Shown here in pieces: positions 11,443 through 26,034 of a DNA stretch of 64,000 bases; positions within the stretch are counted from its first letter, which is position 1; each line of letters opens with the position of its first letter. Made by a program: the position numbers and the translations under genes. The notes beneath the pieces were generated by a model. That model made no database searches, was not told where the DNA came from, and saw only the letters and a list, made by a program, of their open reading frames with translations. This DNA comes from Phoebastria nigripes (lineage: Eukaryota > Chordata > Aves > Procellariiformes > Diomedeidae), in the NCBI GenBank assembly GCA_035582835.1, contig JAYKAV010002790.1, positions 282,571 to 346,570 on the forward strand. Direction: 5' to 3'.

Positions 11443-13786
11443 CTATTCATAACACTTCCACACTGATTGCAAATGATGCCCTACTAAACTAAATGGGCAA
11501 AAATTTTCCTATATTACAATGTGGTGCATAGTTTTGTATGAAACTCCTGACTAGTCTTTCCCTAGCAAAAATGAAAAAGGAAAATATGACTGTTTTGCAG
11601 TTTGCACTCCAAACTCTTAGGTAGTTAACTCTTAGGTACTCTAATCTGGTAGTTCAGGCTATTCTGTTTCCAAGGGGCTGGGGGTCCTTCCCCCATTGAA
11701 AAACAAGACCAAGGAGAGAAGTAATCTTAGTCTTAGTGATACTTGATTGGGCTGTGCTTAGCCAGTGTGAGAGTAACAGTTCAGACTCCTGTACAACTTG
11801 ACATCTCAGTTAAGCGTTAATCATTAAAATAAAAGGGATTTTAGTATCCATAAGGGTTGTTTCATGGTCTTAAAACTGCTAAAGTCCTTGACCTGGGAAT
11901 GTGTTCTACAGCTTTCTACGTCTATGCTCATGAATATTTCTAAATGCCTGAGGATGTTAAAAGGTTTATATAGAAATTATTAGTTAGAGAACCAGGTTGA
12001 AGATGGCTTCTCTGTATTCCCCAAGCCCTTTAATAGAGTGTGTAACAAAGTATCTGAGCATGTGATAGTCATTCCCTTTTAACTCATCAGCCCAACTGTC
12101 TTTTGGCTTTCCATACCTCATGTAGATAATTTTGTCTGCTGGTGTGCGCAGACAAACAGCTTTAGATCTCTTGAAGGGATCTAAATCTTGTGGTAAGTAA
12201 TGTTACATGTGACTTCCCTGCAAGCTATATGGTGCTGGCATTCTGAATTGATTTTGATGCATTTAAAAAGGCTTCTGAATTAAAGTCTAACTCTTAAGCA
12301 TAGTAAGGCATGTTATTTTTCACTAGATCAAAGCTTGTACTTAACAGTTAATCATAAAAAGTTTTCCTCAAAGAGCTGGGTGCTGCAATCTAAGGTTCTG
12401 TACCTAAATCAATGATAAGAACTAACCATGTAGTTCAGTCATCAGCTAAAGATTATAATGCAAATACTGTGCTGGTTTCTGGTGTGATTGTAGCCAAACT
12501 GATGAATGTTGTGCTGTGTTATTGCAATGCAGCAGGTTCCTGAGTGACTTCAATNTCTTGTGCTAGCTGAGTTTTTTACTGATTAGATAATTCTGTTGAA
12601 TAGAGCATGACAGTGTTACATGGCCTATGCTATTTTTCTGGTGAAAACAGCGTTCCTGTTGGAAGGTACAAAGTAGTGCAAATTCCTACAGCAGGATCAA
12701 AGGGGAAGGGGTGTGAAATAGTGAAGGGGGAAGAAGGGTACTGTTGTGCCTAGGCTTGTATATTGCAGAAATACTCAGTCATTTTAGTTTTTAGACACAA
12801 GTTGTAGCTTCTTGAATAATGGAGATGAAAAAGCTTGGGAGTAAGACTGATCAGTCACTGTCAAATTATCTCGGTTGCAGCATGAAGTATTCTGAAAGAA
12901 GCTGAACAGATTACATGCATGTTCATACAGGAGCAAAACTTCTGAATGTTAGCTGCCCTTAGGCATTACTCTTGGTTTTTTTATCTTGACGTATGGAGTT
13001 ATGATAAATCTCTCTTCCTGGATAAATTCTGGAAGTGTTAGAACCAGGTTAACCCCCTTGATCAAAGGACATAAATAATTTGCGAAATAAATAGGAGATA
13101 GGAATGAGTCACTGTGGTAAAGAGATACAAAGGAATTTTAATGATAGGGAAGTGCTTTTAAAGTCTATTTCAATACACTAGAGATTCCTATGTGACAAGC
13201 ATGCTGTTTTAGTAAGTATACTGCACTGACCACAACAGGAGGTGAATGTAGCATATTGATGAAACACAGACAACTATCATTGAAAGAACACTTTAAGGAC
13301 TTCCTGTGTCATAAAAACTTTTGATCTGATCTAGCAAGACCAGCAACTGAGTAGTGTTAGCTGCTGCTTTATGATTACATTGGCTATCACTGTCAGTCAC
13401 ATTAGCCTGTACAAACATGCAACTCTGGAGGGCAGGGGTGGTAAGTCACAGATGACCACTTGAGCTTGACTTCTCCTGAAGAATGTCACTAATGACAACT
13501 GGTAGACAAATCTGTTTGTAAGCTTTGACTAAGCAATTCTGCACTAACTCTGATGTAATAGCACCCTTCTTCCAGGACGTTATTAGAATTTCTTTGTAAA
13601 AGTGTTTATCAAAACTGAAGTACTGCTTTAACTGGAAGAGTGTGGCTATGAAATTGGCCAAACAGAAGAGGAATAATTGTACTTCGGTGTTCTAAACATG
13701 CTCTACACAAGTGAGCATAGAGTGGAGGCAAGAGAATCTAGGCATAACCTGCCCCAAACTGTGGTTTTTTTCTCACTGTTATAAAG

Positions 13787-13891
13787 ATGCCTAATGAGTA
13801 TGATGAGGAAGGAAGAGTGAAAAATGTGCACATAAATAACTGCATCAGAAATGGATGTGCAACTTGGAGCTCAGAGCTTTTTCAGAAACTG
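13787..13891 (+). other. Exon-like open segment in RAB32 intron 1 (unconfirmed)
   Basis: A T-rich stretch ends in ATAAAG at 13786. A 105-nt open segment follows, starting with ATG and reading MPNEYDEEGRVKNVH at its N terminus, and then a strong donor CTG|GTAAGT at 13892. The length is a multiple of three. It cannot be a simple cassette exon of RAB32 in this frame, because RAB32 intron 1 is phase 1 and this frame is phase 0. An alternative first exon or a non-coding exon remains possible. I do not recognise the peptide, and chance is the leading explanation. Confidence 0.15.
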
Positions 13892-16800
13892 GTAAGTGAT
13901 CTGAGGTTATTTCCTAGTTTATATGGTGATGGAGGCTCCAGCAGCAGCTGCTTTCATGTGGAGATGGGAGCACTATCATTCTGGTAACAGCTGAGGCAGG
14001 TCAAAAAACTCCCAGTCAGGATTGGAGATTCTTTTATGTGATTAAGTCCAGACTGATGAAAAAGATTTGAAAGACCTGTGACTGATTTCTGAATGCTTCC
14101 TGCTTGCACACATGTAAGTATAAATCTCATATGAGAAAAATTACTTAAGGATGATGTTGGCTGGAAACATGCAAGACTAGCAGAAAAAGTTTGAGGAGGG
14201 GAAAGTAGAAGGCCTGCTCATATTGAAAGGTTTTGAGCACTGTCTTAGAAGCAGTAGAGGCAAGAAACAGAACTGAAGGTGCATTATAGGTTTCCTTCTA
14301 GAAACCACCCGTCTGGGAAATCTTGTGTGGGTGTCCTTTCTTGTGGCTCTCCTGGAACAGCTGAATTAGTTATGAGCTTTCAGCTGAGAATGACTTTCTG
14401 TGCTTGGAGCTCTACAGCTAAGTATCCAAGTAAGTGCTGAACATGTTAAACTTGTTTTGTTTTGGTGTGAAGGTCTCCAGCCTTCAGACATCTCTGAATA
14501 CAGACTCTGGATGTCAGCATGCTTTCTTTTTTTGAATTCTTCTATTTAAGTCATTTTTATGAAATGCTATCAAGCAAGGTATGGTTATTGGTCTTGCTGA
14601 TGAAACAGTTTCCTTCTCTTACCAGTGGGGTACTAATCATTCATATTGGTGAAGGTTCTTTTGCTTAGTACTATATTATATACCAACTCAAAGTAGTGTA
14701 TATGTTATCTTGAACTAAACTTCTTAAAGCCTGTGTGCTGATGGAATTCCATAAGCATATGGGAAATGTTACTGTCTTGAAGTTGGTGTTGTAAGGCAGT
14801 TTAGTATGGTAATTTTGATTATGCAAGACAGGACTGTTCAGTTAATTTTCAGTTAAATGGTAGAATTGAGACAGATGTTCTTTGAGTGCCTTGGAAATAA
14901 GCTTAAAATTTCTCCATAGGCTTTTCTAGGTGTCCTACAAGAAATGGGGTTAAAGATGTGATCTTAGAAGACCACCTGATCTAGTACATGCTTAAAAGAA
15001 AGTTTGCTGTATTGATCTTGCAGGTACTTTTAATTTCTGTCAACAATGGAAATGCACTTAGTGCCTGAGCTTCTAATCACTATGGAATAGATGGAGTTTC
15101 AGCCTTATTTTCAAATAGATAAGGTTCATATCATGCATAACAGTTGCTCAGAAGCTTTATGCTTTCTACAAGATCACAATAAAAATACTTTCCTAGCACT
15201 CTGATACAGAGAATAAAGGATGGATGGACGAGTATCTATCAAATGGGTAGTGGGGAAGCTATGTTAAAGGGAAATGTTACCCAAGTTCTTATGTGCAATA
15301 CAGCAGACAGGAGGAAAAATAGTACATATTGCACAACATAACTAATTTCTGGGTCAAATTATAAAACAAACTAGAACTCTTTGCAGAAATCATTAACTTT
15401 TATTGATCATAAGCTTTTTTGAGGCAAGTATTGGCTAAATTCTTGCCCTTCATGTAATACTGACTCAAGTAGTCAGAAATCAAGGTGGTTTGACAAGTCA
15501 AGTGCATTACCCTTCAGAGACAAACTGGTGTAGACAATATTAGATATACACTTTTCTCTTACTGTATGGAGTATACATGAATGTAAATCAACTTTTATCA
15601 ACTCTCCTTGCATCAGTGTTGCAGCTTCAGAGCCTTGGTGTTATTTACGTCTCCACTTTGCCTCTTACCATTTTGGTTTTCTTTATGTGCACACCAGGAC
15701 AGGGTGTCACTGAAGTGCATGTACACAAGTACAATTTGAGTTGGCAAATGCTGTAAAGGGGTTGTTCTAAACTGATTACCTGTCTTATGAAATGCAGGAA
15801 AGAAAATAATGTTAGCTGCCTGGTTCCAAAAAAGGCTCCAACATGCTGTACAAAATAAGTTTCTTCCCTTCAGTAGTGACAAGGCCACTGGGATTCAGTC
15901 TCACAGCTGTTGGAAATACCTTCCTTGAACTCCAGTGGTAACCATTGCCTTGCCTTTGTAGTCTGTTGTAAACTGCTCCCTCCAAATACTCACTTCAGAA
16001 GTTCTGAAGTGTGATATGCCATGTCAGAAGGAAGTGATTTGTGTTAAGGGAATTTCTATTTATATTTTTGTATGAAAGCATAGGAATAACTCTTGTGAAA
16101 TTCTTGTAAGTGTCAAAGCTAGCATGACCAGCAGCAAGCAGTGACTATAAAGCACAGCATGCTTCTCAAGCTACCTGTGGTAGAATGTTAGATGTTCAAA
16201 GTTCTCCTCTGGCTATGGAGACACAGAACAAAGGTAGATGGGGTTGTAAGATTATGCTTTGAAAAATGATGGGATTTCAGGGGTTTATAGAGCTTGTTTA
16301 GAAATAAATATCTTAACTCTGTCTAGAGAAAGNGTAGCAAACTTTCAGTAGCAGTGGCTTCTAGATTAGTAGCAAATGAAAACCAATACTCCTTATTGTA
16401 TGGATTTTAGCGGCTTTTCAAATAATAGATTAAAAAGCAGCCTCTGAGTGTCACTGCGAACAGCTTATGGGAATTTGTTCTTTAAATGCTCCCAGGCTAG
16501 AGTGCTGGGTAGAGCAAAGTGGCAGCTATTTGATACAAAATTCCAATCACACACAATGTGCCATGACACATTGACCATTTTAGAGATTAACATTTTTTCA
16601 GTCTCATGATAAAGTTGTTCTTGAGACAAACCGACTTTTGAATTGTTCTCCTGCATGCTGTGAAATGCTGTAGTGCCATGCAGCATCACTGTTAAGTACA
16701 CAGTACAGCTCTGGCTGCATGACAGTGCACCAAAGGAGATGGATTAAAGGGCGTCACGCATAAAAACAGCTTAACTCTGGCAGATGACTTGTTTAAGTGT

Positions 16801-19800
16801 AGTTAAAGCAAGGTAGAAAATTCCAATTCATGCTGTTGCTGGCACTAATTGGCCTATGTCAACTTCTGAATACTAATGCAAGGAGAGTTTTTCCATACAT
16901 GCTGCATTTGACAGCTAGTTAGAAATCATTTAGCTTGGTTGAACTCTACTTTTCTGGGGATGGAAATCTAGTGCTTAGTCAGGGACTTCCTCTCTTGTTA
17001 ATTTGCTGTTTATCAAAGATGCAAGCAAAACAGGTGAAACTTTCTTATACAAACGTGACTGTCATACTTCTACATATAATACATTTGATGCTGGACAAAG
17101 CCAGTTGAACCATAAGTGCAGGGTATTGTCTCTAAACTTCTTAAAGACAAGATAGTAAGCTGTTAAAGTCAGTTTGGACAATCTTAAATCATTAGATTAA
17201 CCCAAGGCTACAGGCAGCAATGAAAAGTCTTGCTGTAAAATTCCCTGTGAGAGCTGTGCAATTGTTTGAGGAAGGCTTTCTATCTTTGTGAAAGAGAATG
17301 GTCTGCTTTTTCCATTTATTATGATGGTAGATGTGGTCAGTGTTCCTGATGGAGATCGGGTGTCTAACTTCTGAGCACATCAGTGCCCTTGTGGTTTCAC
17401 TGGTAGTGAACAGGACTGTCTTGCTTTAGAATAAAGTACAACGATAGCAAACAGTGGATGGAAAGACTACTCACTGATGTTGAAAATTCAGGTAGCTAAC
17501 AAATTATTAGGCTAGAAACTGGCTTTGCACAATGGAACTAGAGCAAACTACTTCCTACCATTTCAGAATGAAATAGTGACTTCTAAGAACATGTGAAAAC
17601 ACTTTGTGTTATGATCTAAACAATCAAAATACTGCTGCACCTGAATGGATATTCTTCAGTGACTTTTCAATGACTACAGAGTAAGTGTCTCGTACATACC
17701 ATATATATAGTATACTGTGGATGTCAGGTCTCCAACAGTCTCGCTCAACAGAACTGCTTCAACTGCACCCTGCCACTGTCTAACGTAGACATAACCAGAG
17801 TCCCAAAGGTCATCTCTTAAGGTAAAGTGGGAGTCAGTTGAACAGGGATTAACTGGCTGGTTACCTTTTCCCTGAAGACTGTTCTTCTGAAGGGTTTGGG
17901 ACAGTTATTGTTGGGAAGAGGTCCATCCAGTGGTCAGGTAACTTTCCCACACTACCCTTAGTAAGAAAGGACACTAGCAATTCACTTAAAATCATCTGAG
18001 GCTGCTTTTGTCTGTTAGAAACTGTAAAAACTGCAGTCAGTGAAACTGTTTCTAGTACTAATACAGGGAGATATAATATTCCTGTAGTTCTTGCTTTTTA
18101 ACCTCTTGGTGTTTGTCACCAGAACCACAAATACCAAATATTACTTCCACAATGGTGGAAAGTAAAAGTCAGGCTACATGTGCCTTTTTTAAGTTTTACA
18201 GGTTTCTAGTATCTGCTAGAGCTGCTAGTATAGTTCAACACCTCTGTGGTTTAAACACTTGGCAACTTTGCACTAATAGCTGAAACGGGTAAGAATGAAA
18301 AGTGGAGAGACATCTAGCACTGACCATCTCAGAGTCTGTCTACTCTCAATCTACGGCTGCTACCCATGTGAAAAAGCAGGNAGATACACTTGAGCATGTC
18401 CTGTAATATTGATAGTGGTTTGGTTAACCCACTTATTGCTGAATACAGATTCAGTCTAATTGGGTAAGACAGTTCTGGGACAAGCTGTGCTGGTTTGGGG
18501 AGAGGGGGAATGCTGTCAGCAGTGGTAGCTTGCCAGTAGTGTATTGATATATCTGGCTAAAAAGGAGCCTCAGTCAGCTGACCCAGGTAGTGCTAAAATG
18601 TATATTAGGTGTCTGGAGAACTGGCAGATGCATCCTCAGGGCAATTCTGGATATTTGCTGTATTGTGACAAACATCCAGCTGTAGGACCAACAGGCATCC
18701 AAAGTGTAGTCTGTTCTTGCCTGTGGCTCCCAAAGGACTTAGGTGAGTTTTGAAAGGGACGGTGATTCTAACTCAGTGAGAGGATTGGGCTGCATGTCCA
18801 GCCATTTTGGATGGCGCTTTAGCTTACATCTACCACACTGAATGACATGAACTTTGCTGAGAGATGGAATTGTAAATAAGGAGCTGCCACTCAGATGTTC
18901 CTTGATGTTAGTATGTGAAATCCTGATCCTAGAAACTCAGGGAGTTGGAGAAAATCTTTTGTGAAGCAGCACAACTGGAGCAGGGAAGAGAGTGCTCATT
19001 AGGTTAGGCCTTCCCTTGGCAGAAGGAAGACTGGAAAGAGAACGGGTTTCACTTACTGTTGAATTGGGTTTTTTCCTGTCTAGATGAATAAAAGCACAAA
19101 CGTTTCATGGTCCAGGAAACTGTCTGAAACAACTAATTTGTAGAGTTTGGCACTGAAGTCTAAATAGTGGCACTGTGCTAATGTGTGGCTAATAAGCTCA
19201 GAGTAGTTGATAGCAAGGACCTAAGAGCCATGGTGTTGGCAGTCAAATTTGAGTTAGTCTGGCTGTCACTAATGACCCTTCTTGAATTTTGGTATGACTA
19301 ATATTGACTATTAGTGGTCATGGTAAATAGTTGATCTGAGAACCCTTCTCACGATGGAAGGAGAATGTTCAAGTATTCCCAGACTAAAATGGATTTATTA
19401 CAACCATTCACTATAGCTTAATAAGCATCCTGTGATGCCTGAGTTCACTGCAGTGTATAGTACCTGTTGATAGAAAAGCAGAATAACTGAAACACACTAG
19501 CAGGATGCTACTTCTTGCATTTTGAACTCTCTTAATTTGATTCACTAGGTCTCCTGATCATTTTCTTCACTACTAGAGTATTGCTGGACAGTGTTTTGGC
19601 TTGGTTTTGTAGATTAGACTTATCCTGTGTGGTATATTCCTTCTTTCTGTTGAACGTAAACTGCCTTTTAAACTAACTGAACACTGAGTTTCAGCATTCT
19701 GAAGGACAAACTTAGCAAGAGCTGCTTGGCTTTATTAATAAACTGACGACTTCTTGCTATTTATTAGACTTGACAACTCTCTATTACTGGGTCCAGGGAA

Positions 19801-22800
19801 AAACTGCAAAACTTCATTGCAATGGTCTTCTAGTTGGCAGCAAACAACTTTGGAATAAAAGTCTTCTGCTAGTTGTGCATTCACTTTTGGATGACTTTAG
19901 ACTAAACTATGCATCTCTAGTTTAAGATTATTAGATGTGGAACTGCCAACTTGTTAAAATCAAATTTTGAGCTCTGGACACCCATTAAGCTGATTAAGCC
20001 TGGCGAAGATGACTTGAACTAACATTCTTCAACAAAAGAAACTATTTGTTCCACCATTCTTCTGGTTGTCAGGCTTTTATAACTCTTGGTCATNTTTCTC
20101 TTCCTCATTAATGACACAATTTTTGGAGGATGTCAGAACTGCTAGTTTCATCTGAAAGAAGTTAGACTTTGTCCAGTTGTCCATCAGTACTCCTGATGAG
20201 ATGTTAAGGGTTTAAATGCAACTAACACAACTCTGGCTTCTGAGTTGTGTGGCTTCAGAATAGACTAAACTTAGATTTTTTTTTTTACAAGGTAGGGGAA
20301 CTCGTGCTATACTGTTGGTATTGACAGAGATAAACCAGAATTTACCTTCACAGCAAAAAAAGTATAGCTGGGGAAGATTCTTCATTTTACCCTCCTTGAG
20401 TAGGTTTCTGTTAGTTCATATAAATGACATATTAAGACTTCTAAGTATGGTAAGTAGTCTGGGAGATGGAACCCTGACAAACTCACTATCATGCATACCC
20501 AGCAGTCATTTGTATATCTAACTTGCTTTTTCTAGCCTCAATTCCCACCACATAGGAGGAGTTAAGAGCAAAAATAATGGTAGGAGTGTAAAGTAACTCC
20601 TGCTAACTAAAAGCAAGAACTGCCACAATGGTAAGTCACACTGCTGTGATAAACAGGACTCTCTTGCTGTAGAAACTCTTTAAAATGTACTTCAAGGCAA
20701 GGTTGGCAGTGTCTGAATCTTATGATGATAACTTATCTTTTGCAGTGAAGTAAAGGACAAAGATACAGCTTCTAATGTCAGACCTGGCTATAATTTTTTC
20801 ATGTTGTTTTTAACCTATTGTTTACTCCTGTTACATTGTAAACTGGGAAGCCATAATAGCTCCCAAGCTCTGATACAGTTTTAAACTAAACTTAATTCCT
20901 GTGGTGCTGCTATAGGGAACTGTATTAGTACCTGATGCATGACATTATGCAAGTATTTCACTTAATGTTGTTGCAATTACTGGAAAATACGGTGACAATA
21001 TGTGCTGAGTCATTTAGATGTGAAAACTTTGTGGTTAGAAAATGAAGAACTTTGCATTGCGTGCAGCCACTTCCATACCCCCAAACAAAACATCTGATCC
21101 CCATGACTGCCCTGTAGCTTAGCTACTCATCTACACCTGAACCCCTAAAGCACAGAGAAAGGCTAACTTTGTGGTACCATCAGGTTTATGTCAAGGCACT
21201 AGAACTACCAGAATGATTAATCCTCTGATGTCCTTTCCAACTGCTGTAGTAAGCAAGTAATTTTCCTGTCATCTTCCTTCTGTGATTATACACACTGGAC
21301 GTGTTACGTCTAGTTTCATCTGATCACTTTTAGCCCTTTTTGCTCTCTGGGGGTATGATCCACTTTTGGTACGGCTCAACTCTATTCTCACACATGGTGA
21401 AATGACTACAGCAAAAATTGTGCTGGACATAGGAAAGGGAATGACAAATCCCTGGCTGAACTGAGCATGGCAAAAATTGAGTCAATTTCGTTTTAATAAC
21501 CTAAATAGAGAATGATGTTCACACTCCAAGCTTCAGAGGAGTGGTGTGTTATACAGAAAAAGCAAACTGTAGAAGCGTTTTTGCAACCAGAAAAGCACTT
21601 GCAAAAGCTTTGCCTGAAAGTCCTGTTAAATTTTCAAAAGACTGTCTAGAATGCTCTGCATCCCCTACAAGAAGCTCAGCCTAAATCATGTGCATTGTCA
21701 GTAATAACAGGATTGTAAAGAAAGTCTACTCAGTTTATACTGAATTCTCTTCCTGCCTCATGCCATATACCTTCTACCACAACAAAACTCTTACCTCTTA
21801 GGCAGGCCATGTGTTATTGCTTCTGTCGTCTTTCTATGGAATAAAAAGAATATATCCATCCTCGTTAGGCCTCCAGACAGGATGGAAGAGCAGTCATAAG
21901 CTAGTATGCAGGTCAGATCTATTGTCAGTGGATGTGAATTCTAGAGGTGAAAGCAGCTCTAACAAACTGTTTTGGAATTTGGGCTACTTTAGAAAAGGGC
22001 AGCACTCATACTGGAGTGTTTCTGTAATACTACAGTGGTGTTGAGCTTGTGGGTGTTTTTAGAGGTAAGGGGTATCAAATCCTCCTAATGTAAAGCTTAA
22101 ATCTAATAAGTAAAGATAGAGGCTTTTATGCTGATATGCACATCAGTTGTCTACTTTCACCCAAATTTAAATTACAGAAGAATATGTATTAATGTTTTTC
22201 TAAATCTAAAACTCATACTATAAGAGCNAAAATTTTGACTTCTATCAATAAAGCCAGCTAGAAATAATACTTAAATGATTGTTCTGGACAGCTGAAGCCC
22301 ATGCTTTCTAAGTGACTGCTATAGAGTACAAAGTAAAGTACAGTTCAGTGCAGGCTTATGTTCCTACCAGAACTGCTGTCTTCTATCACAATGAGAAAAG
22401 CTACTGTACAAAGCTAAACTTGGCTTCTGCATTATTCCAGAGCTCCTGAATCTGCCAGTTAGCACAACCCCACTTGCAGTGGCGTCTCTCCTGATCAGGA
22501 CCCCATGAGGGGATTCAGCCAGTCTGTTCCTCTGCTACAAGACTGTCATTGGCTTTCTGGTATAGCATATCTGGCTTTTACCAACAGGGGAAGGGGCTGC
22601 CATGGTGTTAAAGCTTCATGTAGTCTGGGGGATACTGGGGCATGAGAAGTCACCAATGTCAAGAAAGCAACTGCTGGGCAGTCTTGGTCGATTACCAGTC
22701 AGTGCAGCTCTCCAGCTCATTGTATATAAAGGCATTGGGCCAGGTGGGTGGGGAAGACTGACCATGATGGGTAAGATGATGGGAATTCTCTTGGAAATGG

Positions 22801-23811
22801 AATTGACAAACTTATCTGAGTGATGACCAGACTCTCTGGCCAAGGCTAGGCCCCCTGTTATTTCTTTAAGAAAAAACATTCCGTGGTGTTTAGGACTATT
22901 CAAGTTTGGTTATGATACATACTTTAACTTTGTTTCTTTTCTTTGGAAGCTATATGTGACCTGTACTAGTCCAATTTCTCTCCTACACCTTAGACCCACT
23001 GTGTTGTACAGGCTTCAGCAAGAGTTATTGCTATAGGAGGATAGTATGGCTTTCTTGCTAACTGTTCTTTATCTTTAAAGCTTTTTTGGATGGGAGAGCA
23101 GTAGGCAGGAAGGGGTTCAGTCAATGGAAATGTCCTTGACTGTGGTAACTGACCACAGCCATGTTTACATACAGCATGCACAGCTATCTGAGAAATAACT
23201 GCCTGATAACCTTTTCCACAATTTCCAAATAGCTTAGTTTTCATATGTAGTGATTATGCTGTCTCTATTCCTTGCTGGTAACAGTCTAGCAACCCCTTCT
23301 GCAACTAATCAATACAACTTAATTTTCTTATGTAAATGTCCATCAGGTTTTTGGAAAAACTTATAACCTTAATTAAAAAAAGACTGAAATCCCCACAGAT
23401 CTCCAACAACTGAATAGGGAGGACTAATGGGACTGTTCCCCTCACTGCTTCAGATTCATGTGCAGTCTCATGTAAATAACAGCAAGTGGTGCCCGTTTCT
23501 AGACCATTTTGGGGCCAAACTTGAAGAAATCTTTCTGTAGAAGACTGAGGCTGGTACAGAGCACTGTAGACCTTGATTATACTGTTTGTTTTGTGGGCCC
23601 GTCCTGTGGTGTGAAGGGATATACTGCCTGAATTGGACACAAGAGTCGGGGCTTTAGCACAGCCAGAGGTGTTCCCGTGTAACAGGAATCGATGGTGAGA
23701 CTGACAGCTAAACAAATGGGGAAGCTGAGAAGGAGCTCCTCGTAGCTTGTGTGGTGCCATATGCAGTGACTGGCTTAATATACCTAAATTTTGCACTGTG
23801 CAGCTCCATTT

Positions 23812-23862
23812 AAAAAAAAAAAAACAAACAAAAAAAAAACCAAAAAAACCCCCAAAACAAAA
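23812..23862. repeat. A-rich low-complexity tract
   Basis: About 50 bases consist of A runs interrupted by C (AAACAAAC, AACCAAAA, ACCCCCAAAA). This pattern is typical of a decayed A tail or a slippage-prone tract in an intron. The upstream sequence does not identify a retroposed parent. Confidence 0.7.
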
Positions 23863-25756
23863 TCCCCACAATCTAAAGGTAAAGCTTCTTTAGATGTAGC
23901 ACACTTGATCTGCAGAAGTAGTAAAAGCCTTCTGGCCAAACTCTTTCCTACTAGTATTTGTTTAATGAAAACAGTGGGCACATGGTACAACAATTTGCAG
24001 TAAGACTATACCAAAAACACCTTTTAGGCATAAGAATCCATCCTGGAAAGGCCTAGGGAGACAGTGTGAGTTACTTGTGTACAAGTTCTGTGTGCACTGT
24101 TAGGAGACTTGTGTCAGCAATGTGCCTCTTCCAGTGACATAGTCACTGAGATGCAGGTTGGTGCCTGGCTTGTTGGCCTTAAAGCAGCATTTATGCTGTG
24201 GACTAAAACTTGAGCTTTGAATATGGAGGAAAGAGCTTTCCTCTTGCATGCTCCCTGTTCTCACATAGGGGATAATGAGCTGGTAGTGAAGAAATTAGTG
24301 TGTAATTTCCACTCCTCAGAATATGCTGGCTAGTGATGCTGTTTTATGTAGCATCATACTTTGAAGTTGAACAGCCAGAAATAAAGTCCTCTTTAGAGCT
24401 TTATAGTTCTCTGGAACTTCACTGTAGCTGCTGCTGCTTTCCAGCAATTCTAACAGCTGCTTAGTCAACCTTTTCTGAAAATGTCTATTGGGAATGAGCT
24501 AATTGCTACACTGAAGTACTGATGTTAAAATGAGGCAATTGAGCTAGAAAAGCATGCTGCTGAACAGGATCCCTTGTCAAGTTCCTTCACCTAATGAATT
24601 TCTGGCTCTTTCTGAGAAGATGATAATACCCAGTTCTTCTTGTAACTGTTTGTCCTTGCTAATCAAAGGTAGACTTGAATGTTTATAAGCAGAGGATAAC
24701 TATGTTCCAACTAAAATTCTTACTTTCTCTATCTATTCTAAAACTGCATATGCACTAAATGCTAAAAGCTGAAGTGATGATATACCATAAAACTGAATTA
24801 TAAAGTGCAGGGACTACTTTTCCCAATGAAGACTTCCAAACAAAGCAGAAAGCTATTTTAGTAGCCTGAACTTCCCAAGCAACATGCTTGCACTTGACAC
24901 TGCTATGTCTATTCCAGTACAAATACAACATGATGGTCTGACCTTCCAAACAGAAGAATAACTGAACTGGCACTCTAATTCTACATTTCAAGTATACTGA
25001 CTACAATAGTTGTACTTAATAAGAAAAGGCTTTAGTTGACTATACTCGCTGACCATTGATTTTTTTGTGAATAATTTTGCTTTGTGAATAATTTTTGTGA
25101 ATTGTGCTTTACCTATTCTGGTCATCTTGTATCAAATCCTGGGATTGCTGTAGAACTCCTACAGTTGGAAATGATTCCAGAGAAAGTCTCAGACTTAAAA
25201 GATGAAGTCAAAGATAACAGGTTTAGCTAGAACTGTTAAACTAGCTCCTTTTGAGCTTGTCCCTAAGGAAAAAAGTCTATAATATAGGTGACTTCTTCAG
25301 AAGATGCTTTGGAGGCTGTTAGCCTTGGAGCTTGTAGAAACCCTTGTTGCTCACCCTGCAGAAAAGTCTCTGGGCGTGCTTAAGTCTCTAGCTGAAGTGA
25401 TTAGGTTTATATCTAAATCTTACAGAAGCTTTTTTGAGGAAAGAATTTGTGTATAGCTGTGGTGGTAGCGTTCTTAGGCATTACTTCTCTAAGAACACTA
25501 CTCAACAAATAAGTTTAAAAAAAAAAAATATAATCAAAGTTGGGATTGCAAACTGCTTTTAGCATCTGACTTGTATGATACACATAGTGGCTGTTACAAT
25601 GAGATAACATAGGACAGAAGAGGCAATGTTGTATGAACTAAGTAACTAGACCTAAATGCCAAATTTGTATGTACTAACCTGGTACAGAAGGCCATTTACA
25701 CTGACTACAGTTCATGCTTAAATATAAATATACTCTCTCACTGTCCTCTCTTTCAG

Positions 25757-26034
25757 GCCAGGAGCGCTTTGGAAATATGACCAGAGTATACTACAAAGAG
25801 GCAGTTGGTGCTTTTGTGGTCTTCGATGTCACAAGAGGCTCCACTTTTGAGGCTGTTTCAAAATGGAAGTATGATTTGGACAGTAAAGTACTACTTCCTA
25901 ATGGCAGCCCCATCCCTGCTGTTCTTCTTGCAAACAAGTGTGACCAGAAGAAAGATGGCAGCCAGAATCCCTCTCAAATGGACCAGTTCTGCAGAGAAGG
26001 TGGCTTTGTTGGATGGTTTGAAACCTCTGCCAAG
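25757..26034 (+). CDS. RAB32: RAB32 coding exon 2 (residues 77-169)
   Basis: This 278-nt exon completes the G3 box (GQERF, from residue 77) and switch II, and carries the Rab-family YYKEA segment at 88-92. The guanine-specificity motif NKCD is at 136-139 and the G5 motif ETSAK at 165-169. The PNGSPIPAVLLANKCD stretch is as in mammalian RAB32. The acceptor is a T/C-rich run ending TTTCAG, and the donor is AAG|GTGAGC, leaving phase 0. The exon has no frameshift or missing catalytic residue. Q78, the glutamine that supports GTP hydrolysis, is present, so an active switch is expected. Reading past the donor adds 30 unrelated residues before a stop. Confidence 0.96.

Larger units (their letters stand above)
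9543..25756 (+). other. RAB32 intron 1 (16.2 kb)
   Basis: The intron is bounded by GTAAGG and a TTTCAG acceptor. It contains no LINE, LTR or DNA-transposon sequence that I can recognise, only simple items: a 16-bp perfect tandem duplication at 11411-11442, an A-rich tract at 23812-23862 and short runs of A. One exon-like open segment lies at 13787-13891. A 188-codon frame on the - strand at 23305-23871 looks like chance, since its N terminus is only the translated T-rich tract. The first few hundred bases still belong to the CpG island. Confidence 0.85.

Noticed and set aside
23305..23871. 188-codon frame on the - strand in RAB32 intron 1
   Set aside because: The N terminus is the translation of a T-rich tract (Phe/Val runs), no family is recognisable, and there is no splice or promoter context. 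It is most likely chance.
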